Shown here one piece after another: positions 44,870 to 54,071 of a stretch of DNA of 64,000 bases. The position numbers and the translations under genes are program-made. Each line of letters opens with the position of its first letter. Positions within the stretch are counted from its first letter, which is position 1. The notes beneath the pieces were generated by a model that saw only the letters and a list, made by a program, of their open reading frames with translations, searched no databases and was not told the DNA's origin. This stretch comes from SPGG2 sp964194625 (GTDB lineage Bacteria; Pseudomonadota; Gammaproteobacteria; Acidiferrobacterales; SPGG2), in contig CAXMNC010000151.1 of assembly GCA_964194625.1 (NCBI GenBank), positions 5,763 through 69,762 on the forward strand, read 5' to 3'.

Positions 44870-45553
44870 TTACCACTTCGTAACACGATACGTTGCTAAC
44901 CAATAATAGGTAAGCAGTTCTATTTCGATGTCGTGGGCATAGGGCGTTAGTTGTTCAACTAACCCCGCCTTGGTGGGAAAGTTCTTGAGTATCTCGTGCT
45001 CGGAACCATCCGCCAGCCTTCGTTTTTGGTAAGTATTACCCTCTGCATCATGTCTCGAAACCGGCAGACTATTTCCTTCGACATAGCGATTATCGATCAG
45101 TAGTACCAATGCGTAGTCATTTAATTTTGAGTGTAACGCTTTGATAAATATATATAATTTTGACTTCGGTATATGGGACCACCAAAACCCCGAGAAGCCG
45201 ACCGAACGTGTACCTTCTATATTTGTCAGCGAGTAGGCATCCGATTCCACAAACGAGACTGCGCAACGTGCATAATTCTTTTCTCGTGCGATATCGATGA
45301 CCTCGCGGTTACAGTCCGTGGCCAAGACAGATCTAGCTTGCTTGGCAATAAACTGAGTCCAGTATCCAGTTCCGCAAGCAATCTCGAGCACATCCAAACC
45401 ACAGAACGCCTGCGTCACAACTTGTTCTAGCTTTCTGAGATCTTGCTGGCGTTCTGGGCGATGGTAGATCTGTTCGTATTCGGGCGCGCGCTGCGCATAG
45501 TAATCGATCAGGCGAGTTTCTGTGTTTATCTCATCCGGCAGTTCTTTATTCAT
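44870..45553 (-). CDS. SAM-dependent methyltransferase, class I
   Basis: The 227-residue protein has the Rossmann motif I LDVLEIACGTGYWTQFIAKQ (about residues 46-65), the acidic motif after beta-2 (VLATDCNREVIDIARE) and the motif IV region VGFSGFWWSHIPKSKLYIFI. YYAQRAPEYEQIYHRPERQQ at the N-terminus is typical of small-molecule methyltransferases. Substrate unknown. ATG 45553 lies 4 bases after the stop of the LysE-type exporter gene, so both are co-transcribed; possibly the exporter removes a methylated product. Confidence 0.83.
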   Translation of the reverse strand: MNKELPDEINTETRLIDYYAQRAPEYEQIYHRPERQQDLRKLEQVVTQAFCGLDVLEIACGTGYWTQFIAKQARSVLATDCNREVIDIAREKNYARCAVSFVESDAYSLTNIEGTRSVGFSGFWWSHIPKSKLYIFIKALHSKLNDYALVLLIDNRYVEGNSLPVSRHDAEGNTYQKRRLADGSEHEILKNFPTKAGLVEQLTPYAHDIEIELLTYYWLATYRVTKW

Positions 45554-45557
45554 GAAT

Positions 45558-46199
45558 CTATTTTTTGCTTGGCTCCACCAATGCGGTAACAACTCCCAGG
45601 GCGATAAAAACGCTACCTGCGAAATAGCGTTGTGCTTGCAAGAAACGTAAGTTGCGCTTCAACCAATTGCCCGCGGTGCCCGCGAGTAATGCCCAAACAC
45701 CGTCGCTCAGTATTCCTAGTAGAACAAAAATGATGCCCAGTAACAGCATCTGCCAGGCAACCGAACCCCTCGAAACATCAACGAATTGCGGTAGGAATGC
45801 AAAAAAGAACAGCGCGGTTTTCGGATTCAAAACATTAACAACAAGCCCCTGAAGGAATATACGGGTGAGTCGTCTGGGTGCCCGTACCTCGCTCGTCTCT
45901 ATTTCGTCGGATGTCAAAAATTTTCTAATCCCCAAATAAATCAGATACGCGGCGCCGAGATACTTCAACACACTGAATGCGAGCGCCGAAGATAACAAAA
46001 GCGCAGAGACTCCAGCGGTGGCGGCAGCGATATGAAAGAATGTCCCCGTAGCAACGCCCAAGGTCGAAACGACACCGGCTAAGCGTCCCTGATCAATGCT
46101 GCGGGCGACGATGTAGAGCACGGCGGGACCTGGCGTGATCAAGATCACCAAGGCCGCAACGAAAAACAATGCCAGTATCGATGGCTCCGGTAAGATCAT
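45558..46199 (-). CDS. LysE/RhtB-family amino acid exporter
   Basis: Inner-membrane exporter with about six helices, 213 residues. The signature ITPGPAVLYIVARSIDQGRLAGVVSTLGVA (split here as ITPGPAVLYIVARS and GRLAGVVSTLGVA) lies at residues 22-50, and KYLGAAYLIYLGIRKF plus GLVVNVLNPKTALFFFAFLP are typical RhtB/LysE segments. Substrate cannot be read from sequence (homoserine, threonine, lysine or related compounds are usual). The methyltransferase follows on the same transcript. Confidence 0.88.
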   Translation of the reverse strand: MILPEPSILALFFVAALVILITPGPAVLYIVARSIDQGRLAGVVSTLGVATGTFFHIAAATAGVSALLLSSALAFSVLKYLGAAYLIYLGIRKFLTSDEIETSEVRAPRRLTRIFLQGLVVNVLNPKTALFFFAFLPQFVDVSRGSVAWQMLLLGIIFVLLGILSDGVWALLAGTAGNWLKRNLRFLQAQRYFAGSVFIALGVVTALVEPSKK

Positions 46200-46432
46200 G
46201 AGGCCTTTGCTTCCACGTGTCCGAAGTGCTTTGCTCTGAGGACCACATACCGGGCCACCAGGGGCCGGATCATCGTGATCATAACCCGCGATATCAGTCC
46301 CGCATACACCCTGAATCTGCTCGCGGCCGACACCTCACGACTAGACTTTCGGTACTTAGAATTTATTTCTCGTATGTTACCATCCTCGCCTATTTTCGTC
46401 CGACCCACGACAAACAACAGAGCTTTTGTAGC

Positions 46433-46876
46433 TTACTTCGGCGTCGCAACTCGGTGTTCATGGCCTGTCTTTTGGGGCAGGCCATCATTGATTTTGTAAT
46501 AGTCGCCAGCGTCTTCGACCCAGATATGCATCTCGGTCTGGAGGCCCGTCGGAGAATCTAGTGTGCCCGTCATGATGCTGATATGGTCACCCACACCTTC
46601 CGTGCGCTCCCAAAACAAGCTCGATCCGCAGGTGTGACAAAAGCCGCGACGGGCAAAAGATGAAGACTGGTACCAGCTCAATCCTTTCTCCTCGACCAAC
46701 ACCAAGTTCTGAGGCGCGGTTGCGGTGGCGGCGACAAAGTGGCCACTGGTGCGACGGCATTGGGTGCAATGACAAGCGATAACCGGCCGCAGCGACCCAC
46801 GCACCTCGTAGCGTACGGCACCGCAGAGACAACCACCTGTGGCTCGGATCGCTTTATCGTTGTTCTCCATTTTCAT
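46433..46876 (-). CDS. GFA-family (glutathione-dependent formaldehyde-activating-like) zinc protein
   Basis: The 147-residue protein has the full GFA zinc-binding pattern: GGCLCGAVRYEVRG, ACHCTQCRRTSGHF and GFCHTCGSSLFWE, giving the paired C-x-C, C-x-C-x2-C and C-x2-C ligands. Only one subgroup truly handles S-hydroxymethylglutathione; most members have unknown substrates, so the functional name is cautious. It lies 12 bases downstream of the MscS gene. Confidence 0.88.
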   Translation of the reverse strand: MKMENNDKAIRATGGCLCGAVRYEVRGSLRPVIACHCTQCRRTSGHFVAATATAPQNLVLVEEKGLSWYQSSSFARRGFCHTCGSSLFWERTEGVGDHISIMTGTLDSPTGLQTEMHIWVEDAGDYYKINDGLPQKTGHEHRVATPK

Positions 46877-46888
46877 TCCTATTATGCG

Positions 46889-47707
46889 CTAGCTCTTGTG
46901 TTCGTAAACATGCACGTCACGCTGCGGGAAGGGAATACTGATCCCTTCTTCGTCAAAGCGCTTCTTGATGCGTTCGTTTAAGTCAAAATAGAGTGGCCAA
47001 TAATCAGCGCTTTTGACCCATGGACGCACCACAAAATTGATGCTGCTATCCGCCAGCTCCATGATTGCGATGGTAGGGGCCGGCTCCTCCAAGACACGCT
47101 CGTCCTTAGCGAGGATATCAGTTAGAACCTGTTTCACTTTATCGAGATCATCGTTGTAACCAACACTGGCGCTGAGGTTGACGCGACGCTGGGGTTTGGT
47201 CGAGTAGTTAGTGATTGTGCCACTCATAATCTGAGTGTTGGGTACAATGATCACTTGATTGCCGGGTGACTTGAGAACGGTCTGGAAGATTTGCACTTCC
47301 TCTACCGTGCCGGCGGTGCCGCCTGCCTCGATGTAATCGCCAACCTTGTAAGGTCGGAGTGTGATGATAAGAATCCCCGACGCGAAGTTTGAAAGTGAGC
47401 CTTGCAACGCAAGACCGATCGCTAGACCCGCCGCACCGATCACGGCGATAAATGAAGTCGTCTGGACCCCAAGTTGGTTTATGGCTGCGAGAACGACAAA
47501 CGCTAATAGCGCAACATAGATAAGGTTGCCCACAAAACGGCTAAGCATCTCACCAACCTCTGTCCTATCCATAACCCGACGCACGACGTTCGTCAGCGCC
47601 TTAGCAACCCATCGCCCGACCACAAGGATCGCAATAGCAGCGATGATCTTTACACCGAAAGTTGTAATCAGCTCCTGGCCTTGTCGCAGAAGTTCGCTAA
47701 TTTCCAT
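46889..47707 (-). CDS. mscS: Small-conductance mechanosensitive channel MscS
   Basis: Heptameric osmotic-safety valve. The 272 residues match classical MscS (286 in E. coli). Three membrane helices, with the pore-lining TM3 in AAGLAIGLALQGSLSNFASG (Gly/Ala packing and the kink), then the beta domain RPYKVGDYIEAGGTAGTVEE and the cytoplasmic vestibule VNLSASVGYNDDLDKVKQVL. The C-terminus includes GISIPFPQRDVHVYE, the standard MscS ending. The start follows an AGGAG ribosome binding site. Confidence 0.95.
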   Translation of the reverse strand: MEISELLRQGQELITTFGVKIIAAIAILVVGRWVAKALTNVVRRVMDRTEVGEMLSRFVGNLIYVALLAFVVLAAINQLGVQTTSFIAVIGAAGLAIGLALQGSLSNFASGILIITLRPYKVGDYIEAGGTAGTVEEVQIFQTVLKSPGNQVIIVPNTQIMSGTITNYSTKPQRRVNLSASVGYNDDLDKVKQVLTDILAKDERVLEEPAPTIAIMELADSSINFVVRPWVKSADYWPLYFDLNERIKKRFDEEGISIPFPQRDVHVYEHKS

Positions 47708-47914
47708 AACAGATCTCCTCCAAAGTTTTTGGTTAAAGCCGTCGAATCATACGGCCGCACCTACCCATCGTTTCGCGGTGTTTGGCGTAACCGTTTTTGT
47801 TATTCACAAGAATAGAGACGATACCATGTAACTCGCGGTGCTCGCCTAACAGGCTCTTGTCGTTCAGGTAGCCTGGGCTGATGTCCCAGATTCGCATCTA
47901 TCGAGTTGGCGTCG

Positions 47915-48889
47915 TTACTTTCGAGGTGGCGCTGCTTTTCGGCAGGCAAACATATTGACCAGCTCGTACACCACGGTGGCCGCGGCGAGGGAGGTAATCT
48001 CTGCGTGGTCATAGGCGGGGGCAACCTCGACGACATCGGCGGAAGCGATGCTGAGTCCCGAAAGTCCACGCAGCACATTGACCAGCTCACGGGTTGTCAT
48101 ACCAGCAATCTCGGGGGTGCCGGTGCCGGGGGCATGCGCCGGATCAAGCACATCGATATCTATCGACAAGTACAACGCGTTATCGCCGACACGGTCGCGG
48201 ATGCGTTTGACGACACTCTGTATGCCTTCGGTCTCAAAGTCATCGCAATGAACGACTTTAAAACCTAACTCCTCGTCTTGCTTGAGATCATCGGTACTGT
48301 ACAGCGGACCCCGGATGCCGACATGCATAGATGCATGGTCCAAGAACAGGTTCTCCTCGGCCGCACGGCGAAACGGTGTACCGTGGGTGTACGGCGCACC
48401 AAAATACGTGTCCCAGGTATCAAGATGGGCATCGAAATGGACTAACGCCACCGGGCCTACATGGTAATTGACCGCCCGAAGCAGCGGTAGCGCGATCGTA
48501 TGATCGCCGCCCAAACTAACGATAGCGCCCACCTGTCCCAGCAGCTCGGTGGCCGAGGTCTGAATTTGCTTCACCGCTTCGTTGATGTTGAACGGATTGC
48601 AGGCGACGTCTCCAGCATCTGCGACCTGTTGCTTAACAAAAGGCTCGGTGTCGTAGGCGGGATGGTATTGCGTCCTTAGGTGACGAGACGCTTGTCGAAT
48701 AGCCTGGGGTCCAAAACGTGCCCCCGGTCGATAGCTCGTCCCGGCATCGAAAGGTATGCCAAGAATCGCCACGTCACAGTGTGATACGTCCCGCAACTCG
48801 GGAAGTCGCGCGAAGGTTGAAGGCCCGGCATAACGCGGTACGACTTTACCGCTTACAGGTTGGATCGGCTTTTCATTGTCGCTTGGCAT
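47915..48889 (-). CDS. speB: Agmatinase-family ureohydrolase
   Basis: Manganese enzyme releasing urea from a guanidino substrate. Metal ligands are SLGGDHTIALPLLRAV (His), VHFDAHLDTWD (Asp, His, Asp) and SIDIDVLDPAHAPGTGTPE (Asp, Asp). 324 residues. The substrate loop YFGAPYTHGTPFRRAAEE resembles that of guanidinobutyrase and guanidinopropionase-type members at least as much as classical SpeB, so agmatine is not certain. No speA or aguA neighbour. It appears monocistronic. Confidence 0.87.
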   Translation of the reverse strand: MPSDNEKPIQPVSGKVVPRYAGPSTFARLPELRDVSHCDVAILGIPFDAGTSYRPGARFGPQAIRQASRHLRTQYHPAYDTEPFVKQQVADAGDVACNPFNINEAVKQIQTSATELLGQVGAIVSLGGDHTIALPLLRAVNYHVGPVALVHFDAHLDTWDTYFGAPYTHGTPFRRAAEENLFLDHASMHVGIRGPLYSTDDLKQDEELGFKVVHCDDFETEGIQSVVKRIRDRVGDNALYLSIDIDVLDPAHAPGTGTPEIAGMTTRELVNVLRGLSGLSIASADVVEVAPAYDHAEITSLAAATVVYELVNMFACRKAAPPRK

Positions 48890-48999
48890 GTTTCATGAGA
48901 GCCCGATTCAGGCGCAGCATGTAGGAACACATCATGCTACCCCAAAGCCCCATGATTTGCATGCTTGGCATTGGTTAAAAGTAACAATACATAAATCGA

Positions 49000-49419
49000 T
49001 CAGTTTGAAGATATCCTTGAGATGACTTCTACGACCCGTAGTAGCAGTTCGCCATACGACGACCGGGAAGATACGGCTTCGATGCGCCACGCCCGTTGGT
49101 CATGGACCGCCGCGCCCGTAACCAAGATCTCAACGGAATCGCGCGAAGTCTTGTAGCAAATCAGTGAGTACAGCGTACTTCCCACCGTCCCCAATCTGTG
49201 TGTAGCAAGTGTGATCAGCTCTGGATGCAATGACGGCAAGGAATCGGTCGCCTGATCATAGTAGATATGGGGCATCCACCTATTGAATTGTACCGATTCG
49301 ATCTTCATCTCGCCGCCGCCCTGAAGTTGGACTGTGCGCACGTGGGAATTCGCAACACCGGTATTGCTCACAACCAGCAACGTCACGGCAAGCAACATAA
49401 GTCTCATGCCTATTCTCAA
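49000..49419 (-). CDS. Exported protein of unknown function
   Basis: The 139-residue protein has a clear signal peptide (MRIGMRLMLLAVTLLVVSNT, cleavage near GVANS). The mature part has no recognised domain: KIESVQFNRWMPHIYYDQAT, then TLYSLICYKTSRDSVEILVT, then a short C-terminal helix. One cysteine. It lies 15 bases downstream of the PPK2 gene, on the same strand, so may be co-transcribed with it. Confidence 0.62.
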   Translation of the reverse strand: MRIGMRLMLLAVTLLVVSNTGVANSHVRTVQLQGGGEMKIESVQFNRWMPHIYYDQATDSLPSLHPELITLATHRLGTVGSTLYSLICYKTSRDSVEILVTGAAVHDQRAWRIEAVSSRSSYGELLLRVVEVISRISSN

Positions 49420-49434
49420 CCAATCAAGCGCAGC

Positions 49435-50337
49435 TTAAGTTTCGCGTTCGAGACGCTGGCGCGCGCTCTTAAGCGTTTCACGCTGCTCAGCATTAAGCGT
49501 TGGGTATTTGAGCCCCATGCCCGCAAGCGTCCTTTCGAGGATTTGCGCGACGGTGAGACGCATGAAGGGCTTGCTGTCAGCAGGGATCGCGTACCATGGC
49601 GCCCAAGGTGTAGAGGTTGCATTCAGGCACTCCTCGAATGCCTGCATATAGGCGTCCCAGTGTTGACGTTCGTCAACATCTGATTCCGAGAATTTCCAGT
49701 TCTTTTTTTGCTTGCGTATACGATCTAAAAAACGACGTCGCTGTTCTTCTTTCGAAACATTTAGCCAAAACTTTAGAATTACTGTGCCGTTGCGCGCCAA
49801 ATGCTTTTCATGGTTGTGTATCGATTCGAAACGGTGTTTCCAAATATTTTTGCGGTCATGAGGCTGAGGTAAACGTTGCGCATCGAGAAATTCAGGGTGA
49901 ACACGGCTAACCAGCACTTCTTCGTAGTAGCTTCGATTGAAGATGCCGATACGCCCGCGTTCGGGTAGTCGTCGGGCCGTGCGCCAAAGGAAGTCGTGGT
50001 CGAGTTCTTCCGCTGAGGGGGCCTTAAAGGAAAATACCTGAAACCCTGCCGGATTGAGGCCACTCGTCACAGCACGGATGGTCGAATCTTTACCGGCAGC
50101 ATCGATGGCCTGAAAAATACACAAGATCGCGTGATGATCCTGCGCGTAAAGCACACGTTGATGTTCATCGAGACGATCGATAACTCGCTTTAGTTGCTTT
50201 TTGCATTCCCGATCATCGCCTACCTTACGCCGCGGTCGCGTGGGTGCTTTCTTTACGCGAAATGTGCCATCAAAAGGCACGCGGAAATGGCTCTCGGGTG
50301 GTTCGAGGAATTCGATGCCCGATCGAGGTTTTTCCAT
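49435..50337 (-). CDS. Polyphosphate kinase 2 (PPK2) family protein
   Basis: Transfers phosphate between polyphosphate and nucleotides. The P-loop is FQAIDAAGKDSTIRAVTSGL (Walker A, G-K-D-S), the Walker B region is GIFNRSYYEEVLVSRVHPEF and the lid arginines lie in KEEQRRRFLDRI. LKFWLNVSKEEQ is the usual strand. ATG 50337 (MEKPRSGIEFL) is favoured over a start 13 codons earlier. The 300-residue single-domain product fits class I or III. Direction (nucleotide or polyphosphate synthesis) cannot be told from sequence. Confidence 0.9.
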   Translation of the reverse strand: MEKPRSGIEFLEPPESHFRVPFDGTFRVKKAPTRPRRKVGDDRECKKQLKRVIDRLDEHQRVLYAQDHHAILCIFQAIDAAGKDSTIRAVTSGLNPAGFQVFSFKAPSAEELDHDFLWRTARRLPERGRIGIFNRSYYEEVLVSRVHPEFLDAQRLPQPHDRKNIWKHRFESIHNHEKHLARNGTVILKFWLNVSKEEQRRRFLDRIRKQKKNWKFSESDVDERQHWDAYMQAFEECLNATSTPWAPWYAIPADSKPFMRLTVAQILERTLAGMGLKYPTLNAEQRETLKSARQRLERET

Positions 50338-50392
50338 TAGCTTAGAACTCCGACATCGATGCTTACTATCTTCCACATCGATAAAGTACCTA

Positions 50393-50695
50393 TCAGGCTG
50401 ACGATTGAATGGCTAGGATCTTTAGAAGTTCTTCGCGCTTCGGTTTTGCGGCCACGAGTTCTTCTTTTTTTTGTTTCGACAATCTTTTAACGCCAGCTTC
50501 CACTTTAAGAGCAAGTGCGCGACTACCTATTCTTGCTTGATAGGTCAGCTTAAACGGCCCTTTCGAACGCAAATACTTTGCTCCTTTTCCTTTCGAATCT
50601 TCGTGTTCGACTAGTCGTCGATCTACATCTTTGGCAACACCTGTGTACAACGTCCCAGCTCGCGTCCTAACCAGATAAAGATGCCACTCTTCCAT
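50393..50695 (-). CDS. GIY-YIG nuclease-family protein (UPF0213/YhbQ-like)
   Basis: Small single-domain GIY-YIG protein, 100 residues from ATG 50695. The defining motif appears as HLYLVRTRAGTLYTGVAKDV, with Y in the first strand and YTG in the second, and the catalytic Arg in DVDRRLVEH. The E near KVEAGVKRLSKQKKEEL completes the fold. Members of this group are often weak DNA nucleases of unclear role. It begins 2 bases after the DUF1015 stop, at the end of the serine operon. Confidence 0.85.
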   Translation of the reverse strand: MEEWHLYLVRTRAGTLYTGVAKDVDRRLVEHEDSKGKGAKYLRSKGPFKLTYQARIGSRALALKVEAGVKRLSKQKKEELVAAKPKREELLKILAIQSSA

Positions 50696-50697
50696 AC

Positions 50698-51945
50698 CTA
50701 GAGCATGCACAGAAAGATACCGGAGCGCACCTTCGGATCAAAATAAGTCGATTTGGGCGGCATCACTTCCCCCGCATCGGCGATTCTCATCAAATCTTCC
50801 ATCGCAACGGGATGCACCGCAAAGGCAACTCGCCAACCGCTTTCACAAACAGACTCTATTACGCGCCTATCGAAGGCACCTGGGATGTACTCCAACCGTG
50901 GATCGGATCGCGGATTATGTATGCCCAGCGCCGGACCTAGGATCTGCTCCTGAAGAATGACTACATCTAAGGCACGTACAGGGTCATCAACCGGCACCAC
51001 ATTAGGACGCACCTTTAATCGATACCAGGATCCATCGATAAGCATAGACATCTCACCCCGCATGGTCGGTTGCGGATCTTGCGTGGCATCGTTCCCGAGC
51101 TTATCGATCTCGAAACTCTTGCCGATACTTCTGAGAAACTCCGATAATGAATGGTCATTAAGGTCACGCACACACCGGTTAAAGGGCGCAATTTTGAGCT
51201 GATCGTGTGGAAACAGTGCAACCAACAGATGGTTGTACGACTCATCACCCGTATGATTAGGATTTGCGGCGCGCCTGTTCGCCGCGTATCGAGAAACAGC
51301 GGCTGACCGATGATGGCCATCGGTAAGGTATAACTCCGGGACCGCGGCAAACTGCTCGACCAGACGTGTCGTTAGTAGGTCGTCCTCGACGCGCCAAATC
51401 GTATGGGTCACACCATCGCGTGAAACAAAATCGAGGATTGGGGATTCGTGACTTAGAGTGTTAACCCGCGCATCGATCTCGTCGCGTTGAGAATAGGCAA
51501 CACATATGGGACTAGAAACCGCACCAACACCTTCTAGATACTGTACCAGTCGATCCTCGCGCTCAGCACGCGTATTTTCATGTTTCTTCAGTCGGCCTTG
51601 TTCATACTCTTCCATCAAAATATGCGCGACAACGCCGGTTTGTTCGTGGCCATCGATGGCAAGACGATAGAGGTAAAGACAGGGGTGTTCTTGGTAAACA
51701 AAGGCCCCTTCATCGATGAGTTTCTTTAGATTTACAGCATTAGAGGCAAATAACTGCTCAAGAGTTGGCCGCTCGTTCTCCGGAAACTCATCCTGCGAAC
51801 GCATAACATTAAGGTAGTTTCGCGGGTGCTCAACCGTGAATCGATAGCGTTCCTGGGGTGTGAGGGTGTCGTATCCGGGCGAGACCACTTCCAGCGCCTG
51901 CGCAGGATGCACTACATATCCGCTGAAGGACTTGATGGCTGGCAT
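50698..51945 (-). CDS. DUF1015-family protein in the serine biosynthesis operon
   Basis: The 415-residue protein belongs to the DUF1015 family on sequence character: EVVSPGYDTLTPQERYRFTV at the N-terminus (the usual start is a pocket P-Y-D), HPRNYLNVMR, YLYRLAIDGHEQTGVVAHI, AVPELYLTDGHHRSAAVSRY and the C-terminal LEYIPGAFD and MPPKSTYFDPKVRSGIF. Function is not established. The DGHHRSAA motif resembles the GxHR active-site motif of the ParB/sulfiredoxin-fold serine kinases. Its place 34 bases after serC suggests a role in serine metabolism (inference). Confidence 0.88.
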   Translation of the reverse strand: MPAIKSFSGYVVHPAQALEVVSPGYDTLTPQERYRFTVEHPRNYLNVMRSQDEFPENERPTLEQLFASNAVNLKKLIDEGAFVYQEHPCLYLYRLAIDGHEQTGVVAHILMEEYEQGRLKKHENTRAEREDRLVQYLEGVGAVSSPICVAYSQRDEIDARVNTLSHESPILDFVSRDGVTHTIWRVEDDLLTTRLVEQFAAVPELYLTDGHHRSAAVSRYAANRRAANPNHTGDESYNHLLVALFPHDQLKIAPFNRCVRDLNDHSLSEFLRSIGKSFEIDKLGNDATQDPQPTMRGEMSMLIDGSWYRLKVRPNVVPVDDPVRALDVVILQEQILGPALGIHNPRSDPRLEYIPGAFDRRVIESVCESGWRVAFAVHPVAMEDLMRIADAGEVMPPKSTYFDPKVRSGIFLCML

Positions 51946-51979
51946 CTGGATCCTGACTTGAACCTTCTATCTATCGAGA

Positions 51980-53062
51980 CTAATTATTTTGCCGGAAGGT
52001 ATTCATGAACTCTGCCAGCGCTGCCACACTCTCCTTTGGCATAGCGTTATAAATGCTGGCCCGACATCCACCGACACTTCGGTGTCCCTTTAGATTGAGG
52101 AAATTCGCTGCCGCTGCCTCGGATAAAAACTTCACTTCGAGGTCCTCGCTAGGAAGCCTGAATACAACGTTCATGTGTGAACGACACGCTGGATCCACCG
52201 GGCAACGATAGTACCCATCGCTCTCGTCGATCACACGATAGAGCAAACCGGCCTTCTCCGCCGCCTCGCCCTCGATCACCGACATACCGCCTTTCCGCTT
52301 CATCCATTTGAGCACTTTACCAACCATATAAATCGTGAATACTGGCGGCGTATTGAAAAGTGATTCTTTGTCGTTGTGCACATCGAAACGCAGATAACGG
52401 GCGATGTTTCGATTAGTTTCTTCTAGGATCGATTTTCGAACAAACACCATAGCCATACCTGATGGTCCCAGATTCTTTTGTACGCCACCGTACACCAAAT
52501 CGAAGCGCTCCCATGGAATGGGGCGAGACATATAATCCGAAGACATATCGGCGACTAGTGGAACGCTTACTTCAGGCCATTGCGGGAAACGGATGCCACC
52601 GATGGTTTCATTAGACGTGATGTGCAAATAGCGCGTGTTATCGGTCAGCTCAATCTCCTCGGAACGAGGCATGCGCGTATAGTTACAATCGGCACCATCC
52701 CACACAGTGTAAATATCGCCATAGGGCTTGGCATCAGTAATGGCGCCCTTGGCCCAAGAACCAGAATCGACATAAGCAGCTCGCTGACCCGCGTTCAGCA
52801 AGTTCATGGGAATCATGGCGAACTGAAGTGTGGCCCCCCCCTGAATGAATAGAACCGCGAAATCGTCAGGAGTCCCATATACGTCTAACGCTAAGTCTGT
52901 CGTCTCTTTATGAACGCCATCGTAATGCTTGCCGCGATGGCTCATTTCTATAAGCGACATGCCGGCACCCTGGTAATCCACAAATTCTCTCTGCGCCTCC
53001 TCAAGTACTTCGAGTGGCAGCGTACAAGGCCCCGCACAGAAATTGTGCACGCGAACAGTCAT
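51980..53062 (-). CDS. serC: Phosphoserine aminotransferase
   Basis: Class V PLP aminotransferase making 3-phosphoserine (and 4-phosphohydroxythreonine for PLP synthesis). The 360-residue protein starts VRVHNFCAGPCTLPLEVLEE, has GGATLQFAMIPMNLL and the PLP lysine in LVYGGVQKNLGPSGMAMVFV (about residue 196). RSVGGCRASIYNAMP is the C-terminal signature. It is preceded by serA and followed by the DUF1015 gene, giving serA-serC-DUF1015. Confidence 0.96.
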   Translation of the reverse strand: MTVRVHNFCAGPCTLPLEVLEEAQREFVDYQGAGMSLIEMSHRGKHYDGVHKETTDLALDVYGTPDDFAVLFIQGGATLQFAMIPMNLLNAGQRAAYVDSGSWAKGAITDAKPYGDIYTVWDGADCNYTRMPRSEEIELTDNTRYLHITSNETIGGIRFPQWPEVSVPLVADMSSDYMSRPIPWERFDLVYGGVQKNLGPSGMAMVFVRKSILEETNRNIARYLRFDVHNDKESLFNTPPVFTIYMVGKVLKWMKRKGGMSVIEGEAAEKAGLLYRVIDESDGYYRCPVDPACRSHMNVVFRLPSEDLEVKFLSEAAAANFLNLKGHRSVGGCRASIYNAMPKESVAALAEFMNTFRQNN

Positions 53063-53111
53063 CGATTCCTCCTGGGGTTTGGCGCGCCGATTCCTCGCTA
53101 AACCTATGTTT

Positions 53112-54071
53112 TCATATTACGCGGTGCAAGACCCGACCATCGGAAAATGCTTCGACGATCTCTACAACGCCCTCAGCCACAGCATTCTGAGCCTGAGCCG
53201 TCGATGCGCCGATGTGGTGGGTACCATACACATTCGGATGCTTAGCAAGCGCCGAGCTGAACTTAGCCTGTCCGCTCCCAGGCTCATCAGCGTATACATC
53301 GAGACCCGCACGAATTCCTTTCTCATTCATTGCTTCGATCAGCGCTCGCTCATCGACAATATCACCACGCGAGGTGTTTATGATAATGGCACCGGGCCTT
53401 AGACGTGCCAAAAGTTCACGTCCAATAATGCCTTTCGTGTCATCGGCCGCCGGCACATGAAACGAAAGAATGTCACAATTGTCGACGAGCTCATTGAGAT
53501 CATTGACGTATTGAACCCCTAAGCCGGCAAGGCGCGACTCCGTTTCACTCGATCGGTTTGGCTTGCGTATTACGTAGATCTTGAGACCGAACGCACGGGC
53601 GCGCTCGGCGACTGCCATACCGGTTGCCCCCAACCCGACGATGCCAATCGATCGACCGAAAAGCCCGACAGTGTCAGAGTAGCGCTTTTTGTTCCATTCG
53701 CCGTTGCGCAAATCAGCGACGTTGTCAGGGATATTTCGATCTATCGCTATCAACAACCCGAACGCCAGTTCGGCTACCGCTATTGCATTCTTGCCGGGTA
53801 CGTTGCACACATAGATACCCTTGCCGGCCGCCGCCTGTTTATCGATTGTATTGGTGCCGGCCCCGGCGCGAAGAACCAGCTTAAGCGATTCTGCAGCATT
53901 GATGGTGTCGGCCGTAACCTTGGTGCTACGCACGACTAGGGCCTCGAAATCATCAATTGAGGCTGGCAAGCCATCGGCCGTCAGGTCGGGATTAAAAGTG
54001 CACTCGTGGCCCATTTCCTGGATCTGTTTAAGGTAGGACGCAGGAAATTTATCAGCGAAAAGAATCTTCAA
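53112..54071 (-). CDS. serA: D-3-phosphoglycerate dehydrogenase, short form lacking an ACT domain
   Basis: NAD-dependent 2-hydroxyacid dehydrogenase for the first step of serine synthesis. Rossmann motif GRSIGIVGLGATGMAVAERA (about residues 139-158), catalytic Arg in INTSRGDIVDERALI, and catalytic His in YGTHHIGASTAQAQ. It is 319 residues, ending right after the catalytic domain with no ACT or ASB domain, so serine feedback inhibition through ACT is not expected. Assignment as serA rests on the adjacent serC. The divergent hairpin array lies upstream. Confidence 0.9.
   Translation of the reverse strand: MKILFADKFPASYLKQIQEMGHECTFNPDLTADGLPASIDDFEALVVRSTKVTADTINAAESLKLVLRAGAGTNTIDKQAAAGKGIYVCNVPGKNAIAVAELAFGLLIAIDRNIPDNVADLRNGEWNKKRYSDTVGLFGRSIGIVGLGATGMAVAERARAFGLKIYVIRKPNRSSETESRLAGLGVQYVNDLNELVDNCDILSFHVPAADDTKGIIGRELLARLRPGAIIINTSRGDIVDERALIEAMNEKGIRAGLDVYADEPGSGQAKFSSALAKHPNVYGTHHIGASTAQAQNAVAEGVVEIVEAFSDGRVLHRVI

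Noticed and set aside
46196..46417. 73-codon frame ending in ATGA overlap with the LysE-type gene
   Set aside because: The overlap is suggestive but the composition is not protein-like, no ribosome binding site was seen, and no family is recognisable.
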